This document shows positions 15,107 to 24,035 of a DNA stretch of 64,000 nt, piece by piece. The DNA is from Syntrophorhabdus sp. PtaB.Bin047 (lineage in GTDB: Bacteria > Desulfobacterota > Syntrophorhabdia > Syntrophorhabdales > Syntrophorhabdaceae), in NCBI GenBank assembly GCA_002067235.1, contig MVQP01000001.1:19468-83467 (forward strand), given 5' to 3'. Position numbers and translations under genes: made by a program. How positions within the stretch are numbered: the stretch's first letter is position 1; each line of letters opens with the position of its first letter. Below the pieces are notes generated by a model. It saw nothing but the letters and a program-made list of their open reading frames with translations, was not told the origin of the DNA and did no database searches.

Positions 15107-16492
15107 ATGTCTTTTGAACAATTCCTGGATGAGGTGAAGGAATTTCTCGGAGAGAACCAGGTCGTTCTCGATCGGGAGCATCTTTCCCATTTTTCCTATG
15201 ACGCAACGGAACGGCAGTGCATGCCGCAGGTCGCCCTCCTCCCGCAGAGCACCGAGGATGTATCGCGCATCATGAAGTGTGCCTGCCTCCATGGAATTCC
15301 CGTGACACCTCAAGGCGGAAGGACGGGCCTCTCCGGCGGCGCGCTGCCGGTCCGCGGCGGAATCGTTCTCTCCTTCACTCGCCTGAACCGTATAGTCGAG
15401 ATCGACGAGGCAAACATGTTTGCGGTGGTAGAGCCCGGCGTCATATCCAACGACCTGCAGATCGAACTGGGCAGGAGGGGCCTGTTCTTTCCCCCCGACC
15501 CGTCGAGTACCGTCGACAGCACCCTCGGCGGCAATGTCGCCGAGAACGCCGGGTATACGCGGGCGGTCAAGTACGGCGTCACCCGGGACTACGTCAGGGG
15601 CGTCGAGGCCGTCCTGCCTTCGGGCGACGTGATAACCCTCGGCGGAAAGACGGTGAAGAACGTCGCCGGGTACGACCTCATCTCGCTCCTTGTGGGATCC
15701 GAAGGGACGCTCGCGATCATAACGAAGATAACGCTGCGTCTCCTCATGAGACCCCGGGTACGCCGGACCGTCATCGCCTATCTCAACGATCTGCCGGAGG
15801 CCGCCGACCTCATCGTCGCTGTCTTTCGCTCCGGGATCGTTCCCAGCGCCATCGAACTGATGGATAACATCGCCATCAACACCGTGGCTGACCGTCTCGG
15901 TGCCGCGCTGCCAAGGGATGCTGCCGCGCTGGTACTCATCGAAACGGACGGTCATGGGGAGGGGGAGGTCGAGGCAGAGGCGCTGGAGATCACCGACCTC
16001 TGCCGCCGGTCTCCCGGCGTGACAGAAGCCCGGCTAGCCGCGGACGAGACGGAGGCGGAACGCCTTTGGACTTATCGCAGGGAGGTCTTGCCGTCCCTCA
16101 AGGCGCTCGGCAAGGACCACCTCGAAGCGGATGTCGTCGTCCCCCGGTACAATCTCCCGTTCCTCGTCAGGTTCACGGGTGAACTGGAACACAGCGATGC
16201 CATAAAGATCGCCACCTACGGTCATGCCGGTGACGGCAACCTTCACGTCACCATCCTGCACCGCCGCAGGAACTTCTCCGAGCTTGAAGAGGCGCACCGC
16301 CTCCTGGAGCTTATATACAGGGAAACGATCGCCATGGGTGGATCCCTTACGGGTGAGCACGGTGTGGGCCTGACGGTCATGGATTATCTCCCCATGCAGA
16401 TAGGAGGGGAGGCGTTGCCGCTCATGAGGCGCGTCAAGGCGGCCTTTGATCCCCGGGGCATCCTGAACCCCGGCAAGATATTCACGGACTGA
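15107..16492 (+). CDS. glcD: FAD-linked oxidase, glycolate/lactate dehydrogenase GlcD type
   Basis: The 461-residue protein belongs to the FAD_binding_4 plus FAD-oxidase_C family that oxidises 2-hydroxyacids such as glycolate or D-lactate. The FAD-binding part shows TPQGGRTGLSGGALP (about residue 67), FPPDPSSTVDSTLGGNVAEN and GKTVKNVAGYDL. The C-terminal part shows YGHAGDGNLHV and GSLTGEHGVG, the usual active-site His regions. No GlcE/GlcF or Fe-S partner is adjacent. TTG 15098 is an alternative start, but ATG 15107 with the leaderless promoter is better. The next promoter begins 7 nt after the stop. Confidence 0.9.
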   Translation: MSFEQFLDEVKEFLGENQVVLDREHLSHFSYDATERQCMPQVALLPQSTEDVSRIMKCACLHGIPVTPQGGRTGLSGGALPVRGGIVLSFTRLNRIVEIDEANMFAVVEPGVISNDLQIELGRRGLFFPPDPSSTVDSTLGGNVAENAGYTRAVKYGVTRDYVRGVEAVLPSGDVITLGGKTVKNVAGYDLISLLVGSEGTLAIITKITLRLLMRPRVRRTVIAYLNDLPEAADLIVAVFRSGIVPSAIELMDNIAINTVADRLGAALPRDAAALVLIETDGHGEGEVEAEALEITDLCRRSPGVTEARLAADETEAERLWTYRREVLPSLKALGKDHLEADVVVPRYNLPFLVRFTGELEHSDAIKIATYGHAGDGNLHVTILHRRRNFSELEEAHRLLELIYRETIAMGGSLTGEHGVGLTVMDYLPMQIGGEALPLMRRVKAAFDPRGILNPGKIFTD

Positions 16493-16498
16493 ATAGTG

Positions 16499-16528
16499 TT
16501 GGAAATGCCCTTTGGCCGGTGATATAAT
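16499..16528 (+). promoter_or_regulatory. sigma70-type promoter of the PAS-GGDEF-HD-GYP gene
   Basis: TTGGAA (16499-16504), an 18-nt spacer and TATAAT (16523-16528) lie directly after the glcD stop. Transcription would begin near 16535, downstream of the ATG at 16527. This argues for initiation at ATG 16548 with a leader of about 13 nt. Confidence 0.6.
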
Positions 16529-16547
16529 GAGTGGCATCACAAACGGC

Positions 16548-18329
16548 ATGGCACAGAAAATAAGGGAAGATGACGATCTGTACCAGGTTCTTTTCGAATC
16601 CTCGGAGATCGCCACCGTTATCGCGGAGCGCGACGGAACGATCTTGCGCGTGAACAAGCGGTTCCTGGAACTGTCGGGGTATCGCCGGTCGGACCTGACG
16701 GGAAAGAGAAAATGGTCCGAGTTTGTGGTCAACGGCGATCTCACGAAGATGACCCGGTACCATGACTTCCTGGACCATGACGCCTCCGTTCCCGCTCACA
16801 CCTACGAGTTCAAGCTGGCCGTCAGGGACGGTTCCGTCAGGGACGTTGAGATCCTCCGCCAACCCATCGCCGGCACGAAGCGCACGGCCATACACTTCGT
16901 GGACATCAGCGATCTCATGCGCGTCGGCAAGAAGGTCATCTCAAGCGAGGAAAAATACCGTTCACTCATTGAGTCCACGGATGACTCCGTCTACATGATC
17001 GACCGTGAAGGCACCTATCTCTTCGTCAACAGACAGGTGCTAGCAAGGTTGCGCGTGACCGAGGCGAACATCATCGGCAAGCGCTACAGTGATTTCCACG
17101 ACGCCGAGGACACCATGGAATTCTCGGGATACCTGGAGAAGGTCTTTGAAACGGGATCGTCACATCGCTATGAACACAGGAGCGGCAAGGGCGGGGAACG
17201 CTGGATGCTGCGCACGCTGAGTCCCATAGTCGAAGGGCGCACCGGACAGGTCAGGTTCGTTGCCGTGGTATCGAAAGAGATCACGGACCTCAAGAAAACG
17301 GAGGAGAAGCTGAAGTACCTGAGCCTCCACGATCCCCTGACAAATCTCTATAACCGGGCCTATTTCGAGGAGGAGATGCATCGTCTCGACAACAACCGGT
17401 TCGACATCGTCGGGCTCATAATGTGCGATATCGACGGTCTGAAGCTCGTCAATGACACCCTTGGTCACGACAGGGGTGATGACCTTCTCACCGTCGCTTC
17501 GCAGGTCATCCGGAAATCGTTCCGCGAAAGCGATGTCGTCGCACGCGTCGGAGGCGACGAGTTCGCCATCCTCTTGCCGAACAGTCCCAGGTCGAAGGTG
17601 GAGGAGATCTGCGCGAGGATCAGGACCAGCGTCGTCGCGTACAACAAGAAGAACCCCCGCCTCCCGTTAGGGATCTCCACGGGCTTCGCCATCCGTACCG
17701 GTCCCGGCCAGAGCATGGCGGAGTTGTACAGGGAAGCCGACAACGCCATGTACAAGGAGAAGCTCTTCGGCAGCCAGCATGCACGCAACGTCATCGTGAA
17801 GAACCTCCTGAACACCATAGAGACCAAAGGCATCACGACGAAACAATCCCTGAAACGCTTGAGGCAGCTCGTGACCGTCCTGGGAAGGGAGGCAGGTCTG
17901 CCCGAGAAACGCCTGAAGGACCTCGCGCTCCTTGCACAGTTCCATGACATCGGGAACATCAGCATCCATGACCGCATACTCCTGAAGCCGGACAGCCTCA
18001 CCGAAGATGAACTCCTGGAGGTCCGCAAGCATTGCGATATCGGTCACCGCATCGCCCAGTCAGCCGCAAGCCTGACACCCATAGCTGACTACATTCTGAA
18101 ACACCACGAATGGTGGGATGGCAGCGGGTATCCCTTAGGCCTCACGGGCGAGGAGATCCCCCTCGAGAGCAGGATCATGGCCATAGCCGACGCCTATGAA
18201 TCAATGACCGGCGGGCGGCCTCACCGCAGGGCGGTATCCAGGGGGGAAGCTCTCAAAGAACTGCGCCGATGCGCTGGCACTCAGTTCGACCCTAATCTCG
18301 TAAAGAAATTCGTCAAGATAGTGGCCTGA
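16548..18329 (+). CDS. PAS-PAS-GGDEF-HD-GYP signalling protein
   Basis: This 593-residue soluble protein should make and/or degrade cyclic di-GMP. Two PAS domains (about 10-125 and 133-255) are followed by GGDEF (about 265-425) with an intact GGDEF motif at 335-339 and an inhibitory I-site RESD five residues before it. The HD-GYP domain starts near 445, with H466-D467 and HHEWWDGSGYP. The HD motif reads HDIGN, where HD-GYP proteins normally have HDIGK, so phosphodiesterase activity may be altered. I chose ATG 16548 from the promoter position; ATG 16527 and TTG 16512 are in frame upstream. No membrane segment is seen. Confidence 0.92.
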   Translation: MAQKIREDDDLYQVLFESSEIATVIAERDGTILRVNKRFLELSGYRRSDLTGKRKWSEFVVNGDLTKMTRYHDFLDHDASVPAHTYEFKLAVRDGSVRDVEILRQPIAGTKRTAIHFVDISDLMRVGKKVISSEEKYRSLIESTDDSVYMIDREGTYLFVNRQVLARLRVTEANIIGKRYSDFHDAEDTMEFSGYLEKVFETGSSHRYEHRSGKGGERWMLRTLSPIVEGRTGQVRFVAVVSKEITDLKKTEEKLKYLSLHDPLTNLYNRAYFEEEMHRLDNNRFDIVGLIMCDIDGLKLVNDTLGHDRGDDLLTVASQVIRKSFRESDVVARVGGDEFAILLPNSPRSKVEEICARIRTSVVAYNKKNPRLPLGISTGFAIRTGPGQSMAELYREADNAMYKEKLFGSQHARNVIVKNLLNTIETKGITTKQSLKRLRQLVTVLGREAGLPEKRLKDLALLAQFHDIGNISIHDRILLKPDSLTEDELLEVRKHCDIGHRIAQSAASLTPIADYILKHHEWWDGSGYPLGLTGEEIPLESRIMAIADAYESMTGGRPHRRAVSRGEALKELRRCAGTQFDPNLVKKFVKIVA

Positions 18330-18336
18330 GAAAATA

Positions 18337-18487
18337 GTTCAAAGGTTCAAAGGTTCAAAGGTGAGAGACAAAAACGGCAACGGATACTCTTGCCCGTGTG
18401 CAAATTGCGTTGACAATCGGGCCCCGGTCAAGATCTCCTGTACGGCCGCTTTTTCCCTTGAACTTTTGAACCCTTGAACCTTTGAAC
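18337..18487. repeat. inverted-arm repeat element of octads
   Basis: The left arm (18337-18360) is three tandem GTTCAAAG octads. The right arm (18456-18487) is four octads of the complementary type (CCTTGAAC, TTTTGAAC, CCTTGAAC, CTTTGAAC). The last three can pair with the left arm with two mismatches in 24. The loop of about 100 nt has no gene. It separates the GGDEF gene from the convergent ade gene. Confidence 0.7.
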
Positions 18488-18516
18488 TTTCTTTTCTTTT
18501 GAGCTCTTGGATGGCC

Positions 18517-20139
18517 TCACAGGAAGACTTCGGTGAAAGCAAATTTTTCCCCGTCGAAGAGTCCCCTGTCGCTCACTTTGAGTTTCGGGATCACCACAAG
18601 GGCCATGAAGGAAAGCGTCATGAAAGGCGCCTTGAGCGTCGTGCCAAGGTCCCGGGCAAGCAAGGTGAGGCGGCTGTATCTCTCGGCGACGCCGCAGGCG
18701 TCCTCGTTCGACATGAGACCCGCCACGGGAAGAGGCAACACCATCTTCATGTCCTCCGAAACGAGCGAGATGCCGCCTTTCTTCTCGATGACAAGGTTGA
18801 CGGCATCACAGAGCATCTCATCGCTTGTGCCCACAGCGACGATATTGTGGGAATCATGGGCAATGGATGAGGCCAGGGCGCCCTTCTTCAGGTTGAATCC
18901 CCTCACGAAGGCGACGGCGGGCGGGCGATCGGCATAGCGGTTCACAACGGCTATCTTCAGGATGTCCCTGTCTGTATCGCAGACCACGGCGTCACCGGCA
19001 AGGGCGGGAATTTCGACGTGAGCATAGGTCACAACCTGATCCTCTATCACGCCGATGACACGGATGGCGTCGGACCTCTTGAGGACCCGAAAATCCTCCG
19101 GCTTCCTGGCAGTCGCCCGAAAAACGTTGACCGGGACGGCAGCGCGGTGCGGAATGCCGCTTTTGCCGGCTTCGGCGACGGTCTCGCCGCGCACTATGGT
19201 CTTAAGAACCTCAAGGTTCTCAAGGCTGTCGACGACGATCATATCGGCAGCGTCCGAAGGTCTGAGCAGGCCCACACCAAGACCGTAGTGAATGACAGGG
19301 TTGACACAGGCACACCTCAAAACCTTCATGACGTCCACCCCTTTCCCGACGGCCCGGGCGACAAGTGTTTTAATGTGCCCCTTCACGAGGGAATCCGGGT
19401 GCTGGTCATCGGTGCAGAGCATGCAGAAGTCGGGAGATTCGTCAATGAGGGGGTAGAGGGTCTCAAAGTTCCTTGCCGCCGACCCTTCCCGGATCAGTAT
19501 CTTCATACCCAGGGATATCTTCTCGCGCGCCTCTTCAAGCTCAAAGGATTCGTGGTCAGTGGATATGCCCGCCGATATGTACCTGCGTAACCCCTCTCCG
19601 CGGAGGCCCGGTGCGTGCCCGTCCACCGGCTTTCCCCTTCGTCTTGCCGCGTCGATCTTCGCCAGGACCTCGGGGTCGCCGCCAATGACGCCGGGGACGT
19701 TCATCATCTCACTGAGATACCCCACGCCCTCTTCGTCAAGAAGGGCTTCCGTCTCGGCGAGGCCCATCACAGCGCCTGACGTTTCGAAGGGACTCGCGGG
19801 AACGCAGGAGGGCGCGCCAAATGCAAAGGTGAAGGGTATTCCCGCGGCGTCCTCCATCATGAAGCGCACACCTTGCGGCCCCAGGACATTGGCTATCTCA
19901 TGGGGATCGGAAACGGTCGCCACCGTTCCGTGGACCACGGCAAGGCGGGCGAAACCGGCCGGCGTGAGCATGGAACTCTCGACATGAACGTGGGAATCCA
20001 CAAAACCGGGAAGGACATAGGTATCATACCAGTAGCGCTCCCTGTCAATGCCGGTTATGATGCCGTTGGCGATATGGATTGTTCCAGGAAAAACGGTCTC
20101 GTTATGGAGATCGACGATATTACCGGAGATGGTCTTCAT
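18517..20139 (-). CDS. ade: adenine deaminase
   Basis: This 540-residue amidohydrolase converts adenine to hypoxanthine for purine salvage. The metal-binding signature GFVDSHVHVESSML is present near residue 45, followed by DPHEIANVLG, DGHAPGL, CTDDQHPDSL and, in the C-terminal domain, AHDSHNIVAVG. Length and order of motifs match bacterial Ade, type 2. No clear Shine-Dalgarno precedes ATG 20139. A possible promoter (TTGTAA, 18 nt, GATAAT) overlaps the adjacent repeat arm, so the repeat element may supply its promoter. Confidence 0.96.
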   Translation of the reverse strand: MKTISGNIVDLHNETVFPGTIHIANGIITGIDRERYWYDTYVLPGFVDSHVHVESSMLTPAGFARLAVVHGTVATVSDPHEIANVLGPQGVRFMMEDAAGIPFTFAFGAPSCVPASPFETSGAVMGLAETEALLDEEGVGYLSEMMNVPGVIGGDPEVLAKIDAARRRGKPVDGHAPGLRGEGLRRYISAGISTDHESFELEEAREKISLGMKILIREGSAARNFETLYPLIDESPDFCMLCTDDQHPDSLVKGHIKTLVARAVGKGVDVMKVLRCACVNPVIHYGLGVGLLRPSDAADMIVVDSLENLEVLKTIVRGETVAEAGKSGIPHRAAVPVNVFRATARKPEDFRVLKRSDAIRVIGVIEDQVVTYAHVEIPALAGDAVVCDTDRDILKIAVVNRYADRPPAVAFVRGFNLKKGALASSIAHDSHNIVAVGTSDEMLCDAVNLVIEKKGGISLVSEDMKMVLPLPVAGLMSNEDACGVAERYSRLTLLARDLGTTLKAPFMTLSFMALVVIPKLKVSDRGLFDGEKFAFTEVFL

Positions 20140-20158
20140 TCAAAGACCCGAATTATCG

Positions 20159-20251
20159 AATAACCAATAACCAAATTACAACAACCAGGGGAAAGACCTT
20201 TGCCGCTGAGCGTCTCTTGACTGGCCATTGGTAGTTGGTTATTGGTTATTG
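20159..20251. repeat. inverted-arm heptad repeat element
   Basis: The left arm begins AATAACCAATAACCAA (20159). The right arm (20221-20251) ends with its complement; 16 central bases pair perfectly and the rest of the 30-nt arms pair partly. The loop is about 32 nt. It lies between porG and ade. Confidence 0.7.
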
Positions 20252-20261
20252 TCAGTTTCTA

Positions 20262-20813
20262 TCACTCTGCTTCTATCACCGTCGCTTCGTTGTATGCCCT
20301 GGTGTAGGCGTTGATGTTCTTCTGGCCGTTGACACCGAAGCGGTTGCGAACCGGCTCTTCCAGCGTGCTGAGCTCGACGACCCGCGTTGCACGTACGAGG
20401 GCTCCGAGCATCGTTGTGTTCGTTATGGGAACACCCAGCTCTTCCCTGGCGATCTTCGACGCGTCGACGGCAATGATGTTCTGCCCGGGGAATGTGTTCT
20501 TCAGCTCTTCCGGGGACTTGTTGGAATTGATGATGATGTAACCGCCTTTCTTGAGACCTGCCGTCGGGTTTGCCGAGGCGATGAGGGTGGGGTCCAGGAT
20601 GAGAACGCTGTCAGGTTTGTAGACCTTTGACCTCAGCCTGATGGGTTTGTCGGATACACGCAAAAAAGCCTGAACGGGGGCTCCGCGGCGCTCGGGACCG
20701 AAGCTCGGGAATGCCTGCGCGCTCATGCCCTGTTTGATGGCAGCCTGTGCAATGATCTCGGCGGACGTAACGGCTCCCTGCCCGCCTCTTCCGTGAAATC
20801 TGACCTCTAACAT
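20262..20813 (-). CDS. porG: pyruvate/2-ketoacid:ferredoxin oxidoreductase gamma subunit
   Basis: The 183-residue protein is the gamma subunit of a 2-ketoacid:ferredoxin oxidoreductase. It begins with the family hallmark MLEVRFHGRGGQGAVTSAEI and contains AQAFPSFGPERRGAPV and NTTMLGALVRAT. Such enzymes oxidise pyruvate, ketoisovalerate or similar acids to acyl-CoA in anaerobes and need alpha, beta and delta subunits. None of these is adjacent: cysS is upstream and ade downstream. A strong Shine-Dalgarno (AGGAG) precedes ATG 20813, and only 13 nt separate it from cysS, so the two may be cotranscribed. Confidence 0.93.
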   Translation of the reverse strand: MLEVRFHGRGGQGAVTSAEIIAQAAIKQGMSAQAFPSFGPERRGAPVQAFLRVSDKPIRLRSKVYKPDSVLILDPTLIASANPTAGLKKGGYIIINSNKSPEELKNTFPGQNIIAVDASKIAREELGVPITNTTMLGALVRATRVVELSTLEEPVRNRFGVNGQKNINAYTRAYNEATVIEAE

Positions 20814-20826
20814 ATACTCTCTCCTT

Positions 20827-22272
20827 TTATGAAACTGAAGTCTTTATCCGCCACTGTGTGCCTTTGGGTGTGTCGAGAAGTGTGATCCCCTTGTCGGCCA
20901 GCATGTTCCTGATCTCGTCGGCCTTCTGAAAGTCTTTGTTCTTCCTTGCCTCAACACGGTCGTTGATGGCGCCCTCGACAAAAGAAACGTCAAGGCCCAT
21001 GCGGGCCAGGTGCCGAACCTTCTCCCGGGATTCCAAAGACGCGAGATCGTCGCCGAGAAGCCCCAGGGTACCGGCAAGCGATTCATAAACGGCCTCCGCG
21101 GAAGCGATGAGGGCAACAGCGCTCTCGTCCTTCTCGTCAACCATCCTGTTGATCTCCTTCGAAAGCTCAAAAACGTGTGAAAGGGCGAGGGCGGTGTTGA
21201 AATCGTCATCCATCGCCTCGGTGAACTTTCCGGCGATGTCGTCGGCCTGCGGATAGGGCCGCTCTTCGAACGTCTTGCCCTTCTGCACCTCGAGCGCCCG
21301 TTCCCGCGTGTAATAAAGCCTGTGCAGGGCCGTGTTGACGTCCTCGATGGACTGGCCGTTATAATCTACCGGACTGCGGTAGTGATTGGACAGGTAGAAA
21401 AGCCGAAGAACCTCGGGATGGTACTCCGTGAGGAAGTCCCTGATAAGCAGCGTGTTGCCTATGGATTTCGACATCTTCTCACGGTCGATGTTGACGAACC
21501 CGTTGTGTACCCAGTAATTGACGAACCTCTTTCCCGTCGCCGCCTCGGTCTGGGCCTTCTCGTTCTCGTGATGGGGGAAGACGAGGTCCTTCCCGCCCCC
21601 GTGGATATCGAAGGGGTTCCCGAGGTAAAGAGTGCTCATGACGGAGCATTCTATGTGCCAGCCCGGCCTGCCCGCCCCGAAGGGGGCATCCCAGGAGGGT
21701 TCGCCCTCTTTGGACGCCTTCCAGAGAGCAAAGTCGAGGGGATTCTTCTTCTTCTCGTCCACCTCGACCCTGGCCCCGGCGACCATTTCCTCGAGAGGGC
21801 GCTTGGAGAGTTGGCCATAGTTGCGGAAACTGTCCACGGAGAAGTAGACATCCCCGCCCGTATTGTAGGCATGGCCTTTGTCTATCAAGGTCTCCACGAG
21901 AGCTATCATGTCGGCGATGTGCTCAGTGGCGCGAGGTTCGTGGTCCGGCCGGAGGACCCTGAGGGCGTCCATGTCCTCATAGAAAGAGCGAATGTACGTC
22001 TCGCCCACTTCCTGCCAGGGCACGTTCTCGGCATGAGACCTCTTGATTATCTTGTCGTCGATGTCGGTGAAGTTCCTCACATAAGTGGTGTCGAACCCCT
22101 TGGAGCGCAGGTATCGGTATATGGTGTCGAAGACGATGGCGCTCCTCGCGTGACCGATATGGCAGTGGTCGTACACGGTGACTCCGCAGACGTAGAGCTT
22201 CACCCTCCCCTCCGTGACGGGGGTGAAGTCTTCTTTCCTGCCTGATATCGTATTGTAAACCTTCAGAGCCAT
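20827..22272 (-). CDS. cysS: cysteinyl-tRNA synthetase
   Basis: This class I synthetase charges tRNA-Cys. From ATG 22272 (MALKVYNTISGRKE) it has 481 residues. YVCGVTVYDHCHIGHARS carries the zinc-binding Cys and the HIGH motif, WHIECSVMS and GGGKDLVFPHHENE complete the zinc site, and EKMSKSIGN is the KMSKS loop. The C-terminal DALR-like domain ends WRIKTSVS. A GTG at 22296 is possible, but family members start at the later ATG. A short-leader promoter is visible upstream. Confidence 0.96.
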   Translation of the reverse strand: MALKVYNTISGRKEDFTPVTEGRVKLYVCGVTVYDHCHIGHARSAIVFDTIYRYLRSKGFDTTYVRNFTDIDDKIIKRSHAENVPWQEVGETYIRSFYEDMDALRVLRPDHEPRATEHIADMIALVETLIDKGHAYNTGGDVYFSVDSFRNYGQLSKRPLEEMVAGARVEVDEKKKNPLDFALWKASKEGEPSWDAPFGAGRPGWHIECSVMSTLYLGNPFDIHGGGKDLVFPHHENEKAQTEAATGKRFVNYWVHNGFVNIDREKMSKSIGNTLLIRDFLTEYHPEVLRLFYLSNHYRSPVDYNGQSIEDVNTALHRLYYTRERALEVQKGKTFEERPYPQADDIAGKFTEAMDDDFNTALALSHVFELSKEINRMVDEKDESAVALIASAEAVYESLAGTLGLLGDDLASLESREKVRHLARMGLDVSFVEGAINDRVEARKNKDFQKADEIRNMLADKGITLLDTPKGTQWRIKTSVS

Positions 22273-22286
22273 AGTGTTGACCGTAT

Positions 22287-22316
22287 TTTTTACCACAGCT
22301 GTCGCGGCCTTGTCAA
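22287..22316 (-). promoter_or_regulatory. possible promoter of cysS
   Basis: On the minus strand a perfect TTGACA (22316-22311) is followed after 18 nt by TAAAAA (22292-22287). The start codon is 14 nt beyond the -10, giving a leader of about 8 nt. Confidence 0.45.
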
Positions 22317-22326
22317 AGCAATTGAA

Positions 22327-23718
22327 TCAGGCGTTCTGCCCCGCGAGAGTGAGTTGGCGGGCGCCCTCACGGAAGCTCTGGATGAGGTTCGCGATCCATC
22401 CATGGTAATAGGGGATGCTGCCTTCCGCGGCGTCTGTTATCATTTCGTTCGCCTTCATCGCGTTGGCGTGGTCCCTCAAGGTCCCCGTATCGGGCATCTC
22501 GCCGGGGCGAAGCCCGCACTCTCTCCTCCGCAATGCGCCGATCTGCCGGGGAAGCTTGCTCTCGTAGAGCATTTCGAAGGCATCGATCACCGCAAGGTAC
22601 CTCGTGAGGACGTCAGCGGGGAGGTCCTCGATGATCCTGTCCTTCCTGGCCACCTGGAGATAATTGCACGTCATATCGACAAACCCGGCGAGGCCGATCA
22701 TGAAGAAATCCAGTTTGTCGAGGGTTGGGACTTCCTGGTCCTTTGCCACTTCCATGACAATGGAAGCGACCTGCCTCACCTGCGGCATGAAGACCCACTC
22801 GCGCGAGGCGGTCTCGACCTGTTGCAGGATATCGCTCAAGAGTGCGAAGATATCGTCTTCCGGAAGGTCTCCCAGCCCCCCGCCACCGGACCGCTTCTCA
22901 GTCGCCTGATCGAGATCGGTAGGCCTGACAAGGTGGAAAACGGCGGAAAAACGGGGCGCAAGCTCCTCTTGACGGTCAACGGGGATGCATGCCATGGCGC
23001 TGATCAAGGCTTCTGGGACCGAACTCTGCCGACCCGAGAGCATGCGGGAAAGAGAGTGGCAGAGTCCATGCGCTCCGGCCGCGGGCCGCGCTCTTTCCTG
23101 GAGGTATTTCTGGAAGACGGGATCGACCTTTCCGGAGAGATCCATTTCTCTTACAAGATGACCGTACCGGCGGGGTTCCTTTCTCGCGGCGGCCACGATC
23201 TCCGAGGCCTTTCTCAACGTGTTCTGATGGAGCCCCACCACCTTCGCCGCCTGGGACCTGGCATGGCCGCACCGGCGGTCTACCGCTCTTCCTTTTGTTT
23301 CTGCGCCTTCGGCCCCAACGGCGCCGGATTGACCGCCCGCTGCCCGGTCACCTGATCTGCGGGCACCGGACAGGATCTGCCTTTCCATTCCGATCCTCAA
23401 TTGCTCCTCTTTGACTGCATCGAAGATGGCCACTTTTTCCGATATCGTAAAGTCCTTCCTGCAGATGTTCTCGTCATGCTCGCCAAGCACAAGGCTCTCT
23501 ATATCGACGAGATTGACATGGGTGCCCTCGGCGAGGGACGTTATGCCAAGCTCCGCGAGGGCTTTGAGCCTCCGATAGCCGGCAACAAGCTCGTTCGTTC
23601 CCTTTCGGATCACGATCGGCTGGAGAAGCCCCAGTTCCGATATGGAGCGCTTCAGGTCCTCCATGTCCCCGAGCTCTTCCCTGTAACGCCTGCCAACAAT
23701 AATGTCACCGATCTCCAT
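22327..23718 (-). CDS. ParB/RepB-like partition protein with extended C-terminus
   Basis: The N-terminus (about 1-95) is a ParB nuclease-like domain: LKRSISELGLLQPIVIRKG followed by ELVAGYRRLKAL. After a Gly/Arg-rich linker, a helix-turn-helix segment (about 150-180, QAAKVVGLHQNTLRKASEIV) and EPRRYGHLVREMDLSGKV match the DNA-binding part of ParB relatives found with plasmids and integrative elements. Residues 215-463 are a helical extension I do not recognise. A strong GGAGGGGG precedes ATG 23718. No ParA gene is next to it. The context, with a winged-helix protein and unknown genes upstream on the same strand, suggests a mobile-element maintenance locus. Confidence 0.8.
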   Translation of the reverse strand: MEIGDIIVGRRYREELGDMEDLKRSISELGLLQPIVIRKGTNELVAGYRRLKALAELGITSLAEGTHVNLVDIESLVLGEHDENICRKDFTISEKVAIFDAVKEEQLRIGMERQILSGARRSGDRAAGGQSGAVGAEGAETKGRAVDRRCGHARSQAAKVVGLHQNTLRKASEIVAAARKEPRRYGHLVREMDLSGKVDPVFQKYLQERARPAAGAHGLCHSLSRMLSGRQSSVPEALISAMACIPVDRQEELAPRFSAVFHLVRPTDLDQATEKRSGGGGLGDLPEDDIFALLSDILQQVETASREWVFMPQVRQVASIVMEVAKDQEVPTLDKLDFFMIGLAGFVDMTCNYLQVARKDRIIEDLPADVLTRYLAVIDAFEMLYESKLPRQIGALRRRECGLRPGEMPDTGTLRDHANAMKANEMITDAAEGSIPYYHGWIANLIQSFREGARQLTLAGQNA

Positions 23719-24035
23719 ATGCCCCCTCCCTCACCGGCCGGTTGTTCCCGATCCCACGGCTTTGCACATGATGGTCGTGCCGTGCACTGTATATAATATA
23801 TCCTCCTCACGCAATATACCGTCATTTCAGGTGTCTCTCCCCGTCCCCAAAGAGACCCCCCTGTACAATTGAGGCACGGGTCATCGCTGGCCTTCATCGC
23901 GTGGATCATTGTGGGTTCGTGGACTATCATGCGTCGCTCGATGGGAAAGGTGCACGGGGTGCATGTTGGGAACAAATAGCGGCAGGGATCCAGGTCCTCG
24001 CCCGCAGCAAGGGACACGAAGCGGGTGTTCCGGGC
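23719..24035. other. 317-nt gap upstream of the ParB-like gene
   Basis: No convincing gene is seen. An open frame on the minus strand (24017-23652) overlaps the start of the ParB-like gene and its product has no recognisable features. An AT-rich patch (23786-23803, around TATATAATATAT) lies about 75 nt upstream of the ParB start and may hold its promoter, but no clear -35 can be assigned. Confidence 0.4.

Noticed and set aside
23652..24017. Minus-strand frame of 121 codons upstream of the ParB-like gene
   Set aside because: It overlaps the ParB start, has irregular composition with many Cys, Arg and Pro, and shows no domain or ribosome site.
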